A DNA stretch of 64,000 bases from Mycoplasmatota bacterium (GTDB lineage: Bacteria > Bacillota_I > Bacilli_A > Izemoplasmatales > Hujiaoplasmataceae), in NCBI GenBank assembly GCA_027859085.1, contig JAQIBJ010000047.1:1-64000 (forward strand), in the 5' to 3' direction. The position numbers and the translations under genes were made by a program. Positions 26,098-34,697 of this stretch are shown here, one piece after another. Position 1 is the first letter of the stretch, and every line of letters starts with the position of its first letter. The notes below the pieces were generated by a model. The model was not told where the DNA came from, did no database searches, and saw nothing but the letters and a program-made list of their open reading frames with translations.

Positions 26098-26846
26098 TGA
26101 TTAAACTTAAATCAAAAAGAGAAATTGAATTAATGCGAGAAGCTGGACGTATAGTTGCTTTAGCACATCAAGCTGCTGGAGATTATATAAAGCCAGGCAT
26201 TTCAACAAAAGATCTAGATGGTTTAATAGAAAAAGTCATTCGTGAAAACGATGCAACCCCATCTTTTAAAAACTACAATGGTTTTCCCGCAGCAGCATGC
26301 ATATCAATCAATGAAGAAGTTGTTCATGGTATTCCAAGTAAAAAGCGAATTCTTAAAGAAGGCGATATCGTCTCTGTTGATATAGGCGCTATTTACAAAG
26401 GATATCACGGTGACTCCGCTTGGACTTATGCATGCGGGGAAATATCTATTGAAGCAAATAGATTACTCGAAGGTACTAAAGAAAGTCTTTTTAAAGGCTT
26501 AGAATTTGCTAAAGCAGGTAATCGCTTATCAGATATTTCTCATGCTATACAAAAATATGCGGAAAGTCTTGGTTTTAGTGTTGTTAGAGAATTTGTCGGC
26601 CACGGGTTAGGTAGAGAACTCCATGAAGATCCACAAATACCAAATTATGGATTGCCTGGACGAGGACCTAAACTAAAAGCTGGCATGACTTTAGCAATTG
26701 AACCAATGATCAATTTAGGGAATAAAGATGTCAGAGTAAAAACTGATGGGTGGACAGCAGTGACCAGAGATAAATCGATATCTGCTCATTATGAGCATTC
26801 AATATTGATTACTAAAACAGGTTACGAAATATTAACCAAATTATAA
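26097..26846 (+). CDS. map: Methionine aminopeptidase, type I
   Basis: A 249-residue MetAP that removes the initiator methionine from new proteins. The five metal ligands are seen: Asp in [18 protein letters not shown] (two), His in [12 protein letters not shown], Glu in AIEPMI, and Glu in YEHSI. There is no N-terminal zinc finger. It overlaps adk by one base and is followed by infA, the normal Firmicutes order. Confidence 0.98.
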   Translation: MIKLKSKREIELMREAGRIVALAHQAAGDYIKPGISTKDLDGLIEKVIRENDATPSFKNYNGFPAAACISINEEVVHGIPSKKRILKEGDIVSVDIGAIYKGYHGDSAWTYACGEISIEANRLLEGTKESLFKGLEFAKAGNRLSDISHAIQKYAESLGFSVVREFVGHGLGRELHEDPQIPNYGLPGRGPKLKAGMTLAIEPMINLGNKDVRVKTDGWTAVTRDKSISAHYEHSILITKTGYEILTKL

Positions 26847-26858
26847 GGAGTGATTGAT

Positions 26859-27083
26859 TTGGCACAAAAAGAAGAAGTAATTGAAATGGTAGGAACTGTT
26901 ATTGAAGTTTTACCGAACGCAAAATTTTTAATTGAGCTAGAAAACAAACACCGTATTATCGGCCACGTTTCTGGTAAAATCCGCATGCACTACATACGCA
27001 TTTTACCAGGTGATAAAGTAAAAGTTGAACTATCAACATACGACCTAACACGTGGACGCATTACATATCGAATGAAAAATTAA
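26859..27083 (+). CDS. infA: Translation initiation factor IF-1 (TTG start)
   Basis: A 74-residue OB-fold factor that blocks the A site during initiation. Core [19 protein letters not shown], then [19 protein letters not shown] and [13 protein letters not shown] choose the TTG at 26859 because AAGGAG (26845-26850) is spaced eight bases from it and the protein then begins MAQKEEVIE like other IF-1. The in-frame GTG at 26850 overlaps the Shine-Dalgarno itself. The rare start codon may lower expression relative to flanking r-proteins. Confidence 0.93.
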   Translation: MAQKEEVIEMVGTVIEVLPNAKFLIELENKHRIIGHVSGKIRMHYIRILPGDKVKVELSTYDLTRGRITYRMKN

Positions 27084-27120
27084 TAAATTATATATGGAAA
27101 GATTTTAAGGAGGTAATGGT

Positions 27121-27237
27121 ATGAAAGTAAGACCATCTGTAAAAAAAATCTGTGATAAATGTAAGATCATAAAAAGAAAAGGTAAAGTTTATGTAATTTG
27201 TGATAATCCAAAGCATAAACAAAGACAAGGAAAATAG
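27121..27237 (+). CDS. rpmJ: 50S ribosomal protein L36
   Basis: A 38-residue L36: [20 protein letters not shown], continuing [17 protein letters not shown]. The zinc site is C-x-x-C, a third Cys and a His, so this is the zinc-binding (C+) form. AAGGAGG lies nine bases before ATG. Its place between infA and rpsM is standard. The protein is one residue longer than the usual 37. Confidence 0.96.
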   Translation: MKVRPSVKKICDKCKIIKRKGKVYVICDNPKHKQRQGK

Positions 27238-27246
27238 GAGGAAACT

Positions 27247-27612
27247 ATGGCAAGAATCGCAGGAGTTGATATTCCTAAAGAAAAAAGAGTCGTTGTTGCT
27301 TTAACATATGTATTTGGTATTGGTAGAACTAGATCTGAAAAGATTTTAGAAGCTGCTGGTATAGATGAAAGCACAAGAGTAAAAGATTTATCAGACTCGG
27401 ATGTAGTAAAAATTCGTCAAGAAGTTGAAAAATTTACTGTCGAAGGTGACTTAAGACGTGAAGTAGCTTTAAACATTAAACGTTTAAGTGAAATTGGAAG
27501 TTACCGTGGATTAAGACATCGTAGAGGATTACCTGTACATGGACAAAACACTCGTAACAATGCAAGAACACGTAAAGGCCCAAGAAGAACTATAGCTAAT
27601 AAGAAAAAATAA
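27247..27612 (+). CDS. rpsM: 30S ribosomal protein S13
   Basis: A 121-residue S13 at the top of the 30S head, bridging to L5. Helix-hairpin-helix start [20 protein letters not shown], then [11 protein letters not shown], and [19 protein letters not shown]. The tail is basic ([14 protein letters not shown]). AGGAGG precedes ATG. First gene of the alpha-type segment. Confidence 0.98.
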   Translation: MARIAGVDIPKEKRVVVALTYVFGIGRTRSEKILEAAGIDESTRVKDLSDSDVVKIRQEVEKFTVEGDLRREVALNIKRLSEIGSYRGLRHRRGLPVHGQNTRNNARTRKGPRRTIANKKK

Positions 27613-27630
27613 GAAGGGAGACTGAATAAA

Positions 27631-28020
27631 ATGGCACGTAAAAAAGTTAAAACAAAACGTCGTGTGAAAAAGAATATTCCTTCAGGAATAGCACATATTC
27701 ATTCGACTTTCAATAATACTATTATTACAATCACTGATTCAAGTGGTAATGCAATTGCTTGGAGTTCAGCTGGAGCAATCGGGTATAAAGGTAGCCGTAA
27801 ATCTACTCCTTTTGCAGCAGGTTTAGCTTCTGAAGCGGCAGCAAAATCAGCAATGGATCATGGGGTTTTAAAAGTTGAAGTAGAAGTCAAAGGTCCAGGA
27901 CCTGGACGTGAAGCTGCTATTAGAAGCTTACAAGTAGCAGGATTAGAGATTACAGCAATTAAAGATGTTACACCAGTTCCTCATAACGGATGTCGTCCAC
28001 CAAAACGACCACGTGGTTAG
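27631..28020 (+). CDS. rpsK: 30S ribosomal protein S11
   Basis: A 129-residue S11 of the platform. [20 protein letters not shown] near 20-39, [13 protein letters not shown], and the conserved end [23 protein letters not shown] precedes ATG. It ends six bases before rpoA. Confidence 0.98.
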   Translation: MARKKVKTKRRVKKNIPSGIAHIHSTFNNTIITITDSSGNAIAWSSAGAIGYKGSRKSTPFAAGLASEAAAKSAMDHGVLKVEVEVKGPGPGREAAIRSLQVAGLEITAIKDVTPVPHNGCRPPKRPRG

Positions 28021-28026
28021 GAGGTA

Positions 28027-28977
28027 ATGATGAAGGACTTGAAATTCGAAAAACCTAAAACAGAAATATCAGAGCTAGAGGATAACTACGGAAAATTCAC
28101 TATCTCACCTCTTGAAAGAGGTTACGGTATTACACTAGGTAACTCTTTAAGACGAGTTTTATTGTCTTCTTTACCTGGCGCAGCAATCGTTAATGTTAAT
28201 ATCGCGGGGGTTGTTCATGAATTTACACCAATCGATGGTGTCATTGAAGATGTAACAACCATCATTCTAAATCTTAAGGGTGTTATTCTTTCGATTGACA
28301 ACGATGATCCAATAGTTGAAAAACGCTTGGACATTTCAGTTGAAGGCCCAAGAGATGTTTATGCATCAGATATTATAGCTGATGAAGAAGTTGAAATTAA
28401 AAACCCAGATCATTTTATTTGCCGTGTAAATAAAGGCGTATTAAGAATGACGCTTAAAGCTAAAAAAGGTAATGGATATGTAAATGCTTTTGAAAATGCA
28501 AAATACAAAGATGATGTAAATGACATTTCAATTGACAGTATCTATACACCAATCACACGCGCAAGATATGATGTTGAAAAAACGAGAGTTGAAGACTCTG
28601 CAGACTATGATAAACTTACAATGGAAGTTTGGACAGACAAATCTATTAATCCAAAAGACGCAATTGGTTTAGCATCTAAAATGCTAATCGATCACTTAAA
28701 TGAATTCGTAGATTTATCAGAAAAAGCTGCTGATGAAGAGTTTATGGTAGAAAGAGAAGTTGAAGAAACTAATAAAAACTTAGAAAAACCAATTGAAGAC
28801 TTAGACTTATCTGTTCGTTCTTACAACTGTTTGAAACGCGCAGGTATCAATAATCTTTCAGAACTTATTGAAAAAACTGAAGAAGACATGATGAAAGTAA
28901 GAAATCTTGGTAAAAAATCATTGAAAGAAGTTAAGCAAAAGCTTGAAGAATTGAATTTAAGCTTAGCTAAACACTAA
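28027..28977 (+). CDS. rpoA: RNA polymerase alpha subunit
   Basis: A 316-residue alpha subunit. The N-terminal dimerisation domain has FTISPLERGYGITLGNSLRR and LLSSLPGAAIVNV. The C-terminal helix-hairpin-helix domain (near 258-312) has LSVRSYNCLKRAGINNL and VRNLGKKSLKEVKQKL, for contacting UP elements and activators. Two ATG codons are adjacent; AGGAGG (28019-28024) is spaced better for the second at 28030, which may be the true start. Confidence 0.98.
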   Translation: MMKDLKFEKPKTEISELEDNYGKFTISPLERGYGITLGNSLRRVLLSSLPGAAIVNVNIAGVVHEFTPIDGVIEDVTTIILNLKGVILSIDNDDPIVEKRLDISVEGPRDVYASDIIADEEVEIKNPDHFICRVNKGVLRMTLKAKKGNGYVNAFENAKYKDDVNDISIDSIYTPITRARYDVEKTRVEDSADYDKLTMEVWTDKSINPKDAIGLASKMLIDHLNEFVDLSEKAADEEFMVEREVEETNKNLEKPIEDLDLSVRSYNCLKRAGINNLSELIEKTEEDMMKVRNLGKKSLKEVKQKLEELNLSLAKH

Positions 28978-28993
28978 TCGATAGGAGGAAATT

Positions 28994-29356
28994 ATGGCAA
29001 GCAGAGGATACACTAAACTTAATCGTAATAGCGCTAATCGTAAGGCTCTAATTCGTGATTTAGCTACTCAACTAATTATGCATGAGAGAATTGAAACAAC
29101 ACTTACTAAGGCTAAAGAAATCAGAAGAACTGTTGAAAAATTAATTACTCTTGCAAAAAAAGGTGACTTGAATTCAACAAGAATCGCTGAAAAAACAGTT
29201 AGAGAATTAAAAATAGATGATCAATATGCTATCGTTAAACTAATCAAAGAATTAGGACCTAAATATAAAGATAGAAACGGTGGATACACACGTATCTACA
29301 AGACTGGACCACGCTTAGGTGATTCAAGTCCAATGGCTATTATTGAATTAGTATAA
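28994..29356 (+). CDS. rplQ: 50S ribosomal protein L17
   Basis: A 120-residue L17: KLNRNSANRKALIRDLATQL, then MHERIETTLTKAKEIRRTVE, and the GGYTRIYKTGPRLGD end. AGGAGG precedes ATG. It closes the S10-spc-alpha cluster, with an intrinsic terminator eight bases after the stop codon. Confidence 0.98.
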   Translation: MASRGYTKLNRNSANRKALIRDLATQLIMHERIETTLTKAKEIRRTVEKLITLAKKGDLNSTRIAEKTVRELKIDDQYAIVKLIKELGPKYKDRNGGYTRIYKTGPRLGDSSPMAIIELV

Positions 29357-29363
29357 TAAAAAT

Positions 29364-29391
29364 AAAGTATCGAGAAATCGATACTTTTTTT
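29364..29391 (+). terminator. Intrinsic terminator ending the S10-spc-alpha operon
   Basis: AAAGTATCGA (29364-29373), GAAA loop, TCGATACTTT (29378-29387), then TTTT. A 10-bp perfect stem with a stable tetraloop. The next gene begins only 24 bases after it. Confidence 0.92.
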
Positions 29392-29414
29392 ACATTTTTC
29401 CGGGAGGAAGCCTT

Positions 29415-30128
29415 ATGAATAAAGAAACGTATTTTTTAGAACTTTATAATAAATTAGATACATACTTAAGAGTCAAACATTTTAACAATAACCCTTCTTA
29501 CATGAGTTATGTTAGGAAATTATTCTATATAAAAAAACATAAGCTTGAACCGATTATCAATCGAGAACATCAATTCGATGTTTTAAAAACTGCAGGTGAA
29601 ATTAGAAATATTATTGCTCATAATAATGATATTATCATACCAAATGAGTCGTTTTTAAAGACGTTTGAAAACTTGGTTAATCGTATAGTTGAACCTAAAA
29701 AAGTAACTCAGGTAATGACTGTTTTTAGCGATTTACAGACAAAAGAATATAGCGATAGATTGTCTGAAGTTATTGCATTAATGAAAGATAGTGGATTTGC
29801 TTCAATTCCCATTTTAAACAACAAAAAATTTGTTGGTATGTTTACGGAGAGAACAGTCTTTGATTACTTAACCATCTCAGAAAGAATTATTGATAAAGAC
29901 ATGCTCATCAAAGAATTTCATGAAGTGATTGATTTAGACGAAGAACCTAGGAAATATTTTAATTTTGTAGATCGAAAAATGACTGTTGACGAAGCCTATG
30001 ATATTTTTACCAGTGACTTTAAAGACAAGCATAATTTAATCCTTTTGTTGGTGACTGAAAATGGCTCACCCAAGGAGTCATTACTAGGTATTGTTGCATT
30101 AAGAGATTTAAAAAATGAATTGTTATAA
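29415..30128 (+). CDS. HEPN-like domain fused to a CBS pair
   Basis: A 237-residue protein with two parts. Residues 1-90 are helical and contain EIRNIIAHN, with Arg64 and His69 in the R-x4-H spacing of HEPN domains. Residues 97-237 form two CBS motifs (VMTVFSDLQTKEYSDRLSEV, then IPILNNKKFVGMFTERTVFD; second with KMTVDEAYDIF and LLGIVALRDLKNEL), a Bateman module that usually binds adenine nucleotides. HEPN proteins are often ribonucleases or RNA-binding; here nucleotide sensing might control that. No activity is proven. GGGAGG precedes ATG. It lies between rplQ and the ECF genes, and no promoter fits in the 24 bases after the terminator. Confidence 0.7.
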   Translation: MNKETYFLELYNKLDTYLRVKHFNNNPSYMSYVRKLFYIKKHKLEPIINREHQFDVLKTAGEIRNIIAHNNDIIIPNESFLKTFENLVNRIVEPKKVTQVMTVFSDLQTKEYSDRLSEVIALMKDSGFASIPILNNKKFVGMFTERTVFDYLTISERIIDKDMLIKEFHEVIDLDEEPRKYFNFVDRKMTVDEAYDIFTSDFKDKHNLILLLVTENGSPKESLLGIVALRDLKNELL

Positions 30129-30165
30129 TTGGATTAACACTATCATAGCAATTTTAAATTTATTT

Positions 30166-30174
30166 TGATATAAT
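30166..30174 (+). promoter_or_regulatory. Extended -10 promoter of the ECF-truA operon
   Basis: TGATATAAT, an extended -10 (TATAAT at 30169-30174), lies 17 bases before the ecfA1 start codon. The AT-rich stretch upstream has no clear -35. Confidence 0.65.
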
Positions 30175-30190
30175 AACTTAGGTGATGTAA

Positions 30191-30991
30191 ATGGGCTATA
30201 TAACTATAAAAGACTTAAATTTTTCTTATAATCGCAAGCAAAATGTTTTAAATAATATCAACGTTGAAATTAATAAAGGTGATTGGGTTGCTGTGCTTGG
30301 ACATAACGGTTCTGGTAAATCTACACTCGCCAAAGCATTGGTTGGTTTAATAGAACCTCAATCAGGAACCATTACAATTGATGGTCTAGAATTAACTGAA
30401 GAATCAGCTTATGATATTCGAAAAAAAATAGGTATTGTATTTCAAAATCCGGATAATCAATTTGTAGGTGTTACTGTAAGAGATGACATCGCTTTTGGTA
30501 TGGAAAATTTGCAAGTCGCTAGAGAAGAAATGATTGAACGTATTCTTTTTTATGCAGATAAAGTTCAAATGAAGAATTTTTTAGATAAAGAACCTTCTCA
30601 ATTATCTGGCGGACAAAAACAAAGAGTTGCGATTGCTGGTATTTTAGCAATGAAAACAGATATTATTATATTTGACGAAGCAACATCTATGCTTGATCCA
30701 TCTGCTAGAGAAGAATTGATGAGTTATATTAAAAGTTTACATGATGAAGGATTAACCATCATCATGATTACACATGATATTAATGAAGCGCTACTAGCTG
30801 ATAAATTGTTAATCTTAAAAGAAGGCGAAGTTTTTGCACAAGATGATAGTAGAAAATTAATGAGACATAAACATTTATTTGTTGAAAGTCATTTGGAATT
30901 ACCTGTTGCTTTAGATGTAGCAAATGAATTGAAAGACAAAAAATACGATTTGATAAAGGAGACATTATGGGCATACGTTTCAATGAAGTAA
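30191..30991 (+). CDS. ecfA1: ECF transporter ATPase EcfA1
   Basis: A 266-residue ATPase of the shared energy-coupling module that powers vitamin and metal uptake with exchangeable S-components. Walker A GHNGSGKSTLAKAL near 38-51, Q-loop FQNPDNQFVGVTV (the DNQ form is typical of EcfA1), signature LSGGQKQRVAIAG, Walker B DIIIFDEATSMLDP and switch ITHDINEA. It overlaps ecfA2 by 25 bases. The S-components are not in this window. Confidence 0.95.
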   Translation: MGYITIKDLNFSYNRKQNVLNNINVEINKGDWVAVLGHNGSGKSTLAKALVGLIEPQSGTITIDGLELTEESAYDIRKKIGIVFQNPDNQFVGVTVRDDIAFGMENLQVAREEMIERILFYADKVQMKNFLDKEPSQLSGGQKQRVAIAGILAMKTDIIIFDEATSMLDPSAREELMSYIKSLHDEGLTIIMITHDINEALLADKLLILKEGEVFAQDDSRKLMRHKHLFVESHLELPVALDVANELKDKKYDLIKETLWAYVSMK

Positions 30992-31824
30992 GTTATACAT
31001 ATAACTCATTCTCCGATATGGAAGCATCTGCTATATATAAAATAAGTTTAGACATTAAAGAAAAAGATGAATTCATTGCTTTGGTTGGTCATACTGGTTC
31101 AGGTAAAACAACTTTGGCAAAGCATATGAATGCATTAATTTTTCCCACGTCTGGTTATATGGAAATCTTTGGTAAAAAAATCGAACATAAGAGAAATAAA
31201 AAAATTAAGTATAATGACATTAGACAAAATGTCGGACTTGTTTTTCAGTTTCCAGAATATCAACTGTTTGAAGAAACCGTTTTAAAAGATGTGATGTTTG
31301 GTCCTATGAATTTTCATATTGATAAAGAAGAAGCAAAGGAATTGGCTATGAACGCCATTCGTCTAGTGGGATTAGATGAAAGTTATTTTGAGCGCAATCC
31401 TTATAATTTATCAGGTGGAGAGAAAAAAAGAGTATCAATCGCTGGTATTCTTGCGATGGATCCTAAGATACTTGTATTGGATGAACCCACGTCAGGATTA
31501 GATCCTGCTGGTAAAAGAGTATTAATGGAATTATTTCTAAACATTCATGAAACCACCAATAAAACGGTTGTTATTATTACGCATGATATGGATTTAGTAT
31601 ATGAGTATTTTAATAGAGTTATTGTTATGAATGAAGGCGAAAAAATATACGAAGGCGAACCTGAAAAATTATTTAGAAATTCAGCTTTAATAGAAGAATA
31701 TCTTGATTATCCGAACTCAATTAAAGTGTTAAAACATTTGAATAAAACACTTAAACTTGATTTGGATGTGTTCAAAAAAACCGCAGATGATGTATTGGCT
31801 GAAATTAAAAAGGCGGTGAAATAA
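30967..31824 (+). CDS. ecfA2: ECF transporter ATPase EcfA2
   Basis: A 285-residue ATPase partnering EcfA1. Walker A GHTGSGKTTLAKH, Q-loop VFQFPEYQLFEETV (typical of EcfA2), signature LSGGEKKRVSIAG, Walker B KILVLDEPTSGLDP, switch ITHDMDLVYEY. The start is set by AAAGGAG within ecfA1. Its stop overlaps the ecfT start by one base. Confidence 0.95.
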   Translation: MGIRFNEVSYTYNSFSDMEASAIYKISLDIKEKDEFIALVGHTGSGKTTLAKHMNALIFPTSGYMEIFGKKIEHKRNKKIKYNDIRQNVGLVFQFPEYQLFEETVLKDVMFGPMNFHIDKEEAKELAMNAIRLVGLDESYFERNPYNLSGGEKKRVSIAGILAMDPKILVLDEPTSGLDPAGKRVLMELFLNIHETTNKTVVIITHDMDLVYEYFNRVIVMNEGEKIYEGEPEKLFRNSALIEEYLDYPNSIKVLKHLNKTLKLDLDVFKKTADDVLAEIKKAVK

Positions 31825-32804
31825 TGAAAGGTATTGTTATTGGGCAATATGTTCCTGGAAAAGGCTTCTTTTATAGAGTTGATCCCAGAACAAAAATTGT
31901 GGCTGTATTATTCTTGATGATTGGTACGTTCTTATTGAATGATATCTATCAAGTGATTGGTGCATTGTTATTAACTTTCATATTGTTGGTTATTGGTAAA
32001 ATTTCTTTCATCAAAGTGATGAAAGGCTTAAAACCGATACTAATTCTTTTGATATTTACATTTGTCTTTCAAATATTACTAAACAAAGAAGGCGCATTGG
32101 TATTAGATTCAAATTTGAATATTTCGTTAATCAATATAGCGTTTGTTATAGGTTTGTTTATTGTTTGGAGATTATTGGCAAAGTTTAAGAAATTTAATTT
32201 CTTATTGTTTATTGCTTTTATTGTTGGATCAATATTCCTATTTGCGAATGTGACCATCAGTGGCGATTATCTATTTACATCATTTAACTTTAGAATTTAC
32301 GAAAAAGGCATTGAAATGTCAATATTTGTTGTATTGAGATTATTAATTATTATTACTTTATCTACCATATTGACTTTAACAACAAAACCCACTGATTTAA
32401 CACAAGGGTTAGAAAGTTTATTAAGACCCCTGAAGAAGATTGGTTTTAACTCAGATGATTTTGCTTTGATTATATCAATTAGTTTAAGATACATTCCAAC
32501 CATCTTTGATGAAGCCAATAAGATTATGCAAGCACAAGCTTCTAGAGGCGCTGATTTCTCAGAAGGTAAATTGAAAGATAAACTAAAACAGGTCATTTCC
32601 CTATTAATACCGATGTTCATCATTGCCTTTATGCGAAGTGAAGAATTAGCAGATGCTATGGGTTCTAGAAATTTTATTCCAGGGAAACCAAGAACAAGAT
32701 TACATATTTTAGAGTATTCATATAGAGATGTTTTAGTCTCAATGTTTACAGTTGCTTTCTTTACAATTGCCTTATTATTAAGAATTAATGTATTGGGGTA
32801 TTAA
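31824..32804 (+). CDS. ecfT: ECF transporter transmembrane protein EcfT, with extra membrane segment
   Basis: A 326-residue EcfT, the membrane scaffold linking EcfA1A2 to substrate-binding S-components. Start YVPGKGFFYRVDPRTKIVA and the two coupling motifs AQASRGADF and AMGSRNF are present. Bacillus EcfT is about 265 residues; the extra 60 lie near 92-155 (IAFVIGLFIVWRLLAKF; then FLLFIAFIVGSIFLFAN) and look like two added transmembrane helices. Immediately followed by truA. Confidence 0.9.
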   Translation: MKGIVIGQYVPGKGFFYRVDPRTKIVAVLFLMIGTFLLNDIYQVIGALLLTFILLVIGKISFIKVMKGLKPILILLIFTFVFQILLNKEGALVLDSNLNISLINIAFVIGLFIVWRLLAKFKKFNFLLFIAFIVGSIFLFANVTISGDYLFTSFNFRIYEKGIEMSIFVVLRLLIIITLSTILTLTTKPTDLTQGLESLLRPLKKIGFNSDDFALIISISLRYIPTIFDEANKIMQAQASRGADFSEGKLKDKLKQVISLLIPMFIIAFMRSEELADAMGSRNFIPGKPRTRLHILEYSYRDVLVSMFTVAFFTIALLLRINVLGY

Positions 32805-33758
32805 ATGTTTAATTTTAGCGATAAAGCAGCAATTAAAATAAATGATTTATTGATATTTGATCATGATAAAATCATTGAAAACATAAGCAAAAACCAAGCC
32901 TTATTCAAAGACTTGGTTTTAGACTATTCACCATCGAAACAGACAGCTTACGGTTATAATCGATTTGGTCATATGATTAAAATTTCTTATCGCGATGATA
33001 TGATTGAAAAGATTGTCTTGGTAACTGATAAACCAGAATATTTGAGGAAAAAATTAATTGTAAGTTATGATGGTTCAAACTTTTTTGGTTTTCAATACCA
33101 AAGTAAACATAGAACCATTCAAGGAGAAATCACAAAAGTTTTAAAAGAAATTAATCGAAGTGATGAGTTAATCCAAGGTGCATCAAGAACAGATACAGGT
33201 GTTCATGCATATGAGCAAGTATTACATTTTGATACAACGATGGATATTTCCAATGAGAAGTGGATAGAAATACTTAATCATCAACTACCCAATGATATCT
33301 TGGTAAAAGTGGTGGAAGATGTTCATCCATTGTTTCATTCAAGATATGATGTGTATAAGAAACGTTATGTATATAAAATTTCTTTGGATGAAATAAATCC
33401 ATTTTTAATTAATTACTATCACTTTGAAAAGTCATTAAATATTGAGATTATGAAAAAGAATATCAAGTATCTACTGGGTACACACGACTTTACTAGTTTT
33501 TCTAAATCAGCTGTAGATGATCCTTATAGAACGATTCATTATGCAGAAATCATAAAAAAAGACGGTGTATTATACATCGAAATAGAAGGAAATGGATTCT
33601 TAAGATATATGGTAAGAATTATTGTTGAATATTTATTGAAATTAGGAAAAGGTAAAACAAGTATGTCTATTAAAGATGTATTAGAAGTTAAATCTAGAAA
33701 GCATACAAATTCAATGGCGAAAGCTGAGGGTTTGTATTTGGAACATATAATATATTAA
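32805..33758 (+). CDS. truA: tRNA pseudouridine(38-40) synthase TruA with N-terminal extension
   Basis: A 317-residue protein. The TruA core begins near residue 81 (KKLIVSYDGSNFFGFQYQ) and has the catalytic ASRTDTGVHAYEQV, HSRYDVYKKRYVYKI and the end IEGNGFLRYMVRIIVEYLL. It modifies U38-40 in the anticodon arm. Relatives have about 250 residues and start at the core; the 80-residue extension here is unknown. The ATG at 32805 directly follows the ecfT stop, with GGGG nine bases before it. ecfA1-ecfA2-ecfT-truA is the Bacillus order, but there rplM follows. Confidence 0.92.
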   Translation: MFNFSDKAAIKINDLLIFDHDKIIENISKNQALFKDLVLDYSPSKQTAYGYNRFGHMIKISYRDDMIEKIVLVTDKPEYLRKKLIVSYDGSNFFGFQYQSKHRTIQGEITKVLKEINRSDELIQGASRTDTGVHAYEQVLHFDTTMDISNEKWIEILNHQLPNDILVKVVEDVHPLFHSRYDVYKKRYVYKISLDEINPFLINYYHFEKSLNIEIMKKNIKYLLGTHDFTSFSKSAVDDPYRTIHYAEIIKKDGVLYIEIEGNGFLRYMVRIIVEYLLKLGKGKTSMSIKDVLEVKSRKHTNSMAKAEGLYLEHIIY

Positions 33759-33795
33759 CTTAGTGATAATCATTTTGATTATTTCTAATTCATAA

Positions 33796-33826
33796 AAAAA
33801 AGAGATATTCAACATATCTCTTTTAT
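33796..33826. terminator. Bidirectional intrinsic terminator
   Basis: AAAAGAGATAT (about 33798-33808) pairs with ATATCTCTTTT (33814-33824), with A run before and T run after. It separates truA from the convergent metal ABC permease gene, overlapping that gene's stop. Confidence 0.9.
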
Positions 33827-34695
33827 ACTTTTCTTGATAAGTTTTTAATACGTCTTGCACTGATAATCCTTTTTGTTAATGCAACAATTAATAATATGAT
33901 GATATTTACAGAAACAATGGCTGCACCACTTGGTATTGTGAACGAGTAAGCCCCCCATAAACCAACAAGCACTGATAGTTCTGAAAATATAATTGAAATA
34001 ATAACTGTGGATTTATAAGACCACCCGATTCTCATTCCAGCAGCGACTGGTATAACCATCATTGAAGATATCAATAATACTCCTGCAGCTTCCAATAGTA
34101 CAGAAACAACAATGGATAACATAACCATGAAAATTATTTGAAATATATTAACATTAATGCCTAAGAATTTAGCATTCGTTTCGTCAAAACTGACGGCGAC
34201 TATTTTCTTGCCAAATAAGATAAATAATAGTGAAACGATGAATAATGTAATGAAAATTAAATATATATAATAATTTGTAACGGTTAGAATTGAACCAAAT
34301 AAGTATTCATATAATGAACCTGTTTTACTAGCTAATGAAAAGAATATGGCACTTAATGCAGCACCTAAACTCATAACAATAACCATGGATATTTCTTTAT
34401 AGTTCTTATAAGAACGCCGGAAAAACTCAATTAGCAATCCGCCAATAACAGAGAAGATAATCCCTAGATAAAGCGGTTTTTCGAAAAAATAAGAAAAGCC
34501 AATTGAGCTTAAGAATAAACTAACTGAGATACCCACTAATGAAAAGTGGCCCAAGGTATCTGCAATAAACGATAATCTTCTTACAACCACTATAGACCCT
34601 AATAAAGGGGCTAGGATACCAAGCATAAAACCAGCGGCTAAGGCTCTTAACATAAAATCTTGTTGGAAGAGATCAGTAATGAATGATAAGAACAT
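33823..34695 (-). CDS. Zinc/manganese ABC transporter permease (ZnuB/MntB family)
   Basis: A 290-residue ABC-3 family permease with about eight membrane helices. Family features: ALAAGFMLGILAPLLGSIVV at the start, FIADTLGHFSLVGISVSLFL, and VLLISSMMVIPVAAGMRIG near 213-231. It would import Zn2+ or Mn2+ with the ATPase encoded directly upstream (two bases apart). Zn versus Mn cannot be settled from sequence. No lipoprotein receptor gene is adjacent. The gene lies on the strand opposite to its neighbours. Confidence 0.9.
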   Translation of the reverse strand: MFLSFITDLFQQDFMLRALAAGFMLGILAPLLGSIVVVRRLSFIADTLGHFSLVGISVSLFLSSIGFSYFFEKPLYLGIIFSVIGGLLIEFFRRSYKNYKEISMVIVMSLGAALSAIFFSLASKTGSLYEYLFGSILTVTNYYIYLIFITLFIVSLLFILFGKKIVAVSFDETNAKFLGINVNIFQIIFMVMLSIVVSVLLEAAGVLLISSMMVIPVAAGMRIGWSYKSTVIISIIFSELSVLVGLWGAYSFTIPSGAAIVSVNIIILLIVALTKRIISARRIKNLSRKV

Positions 34696-34697
34696 AA

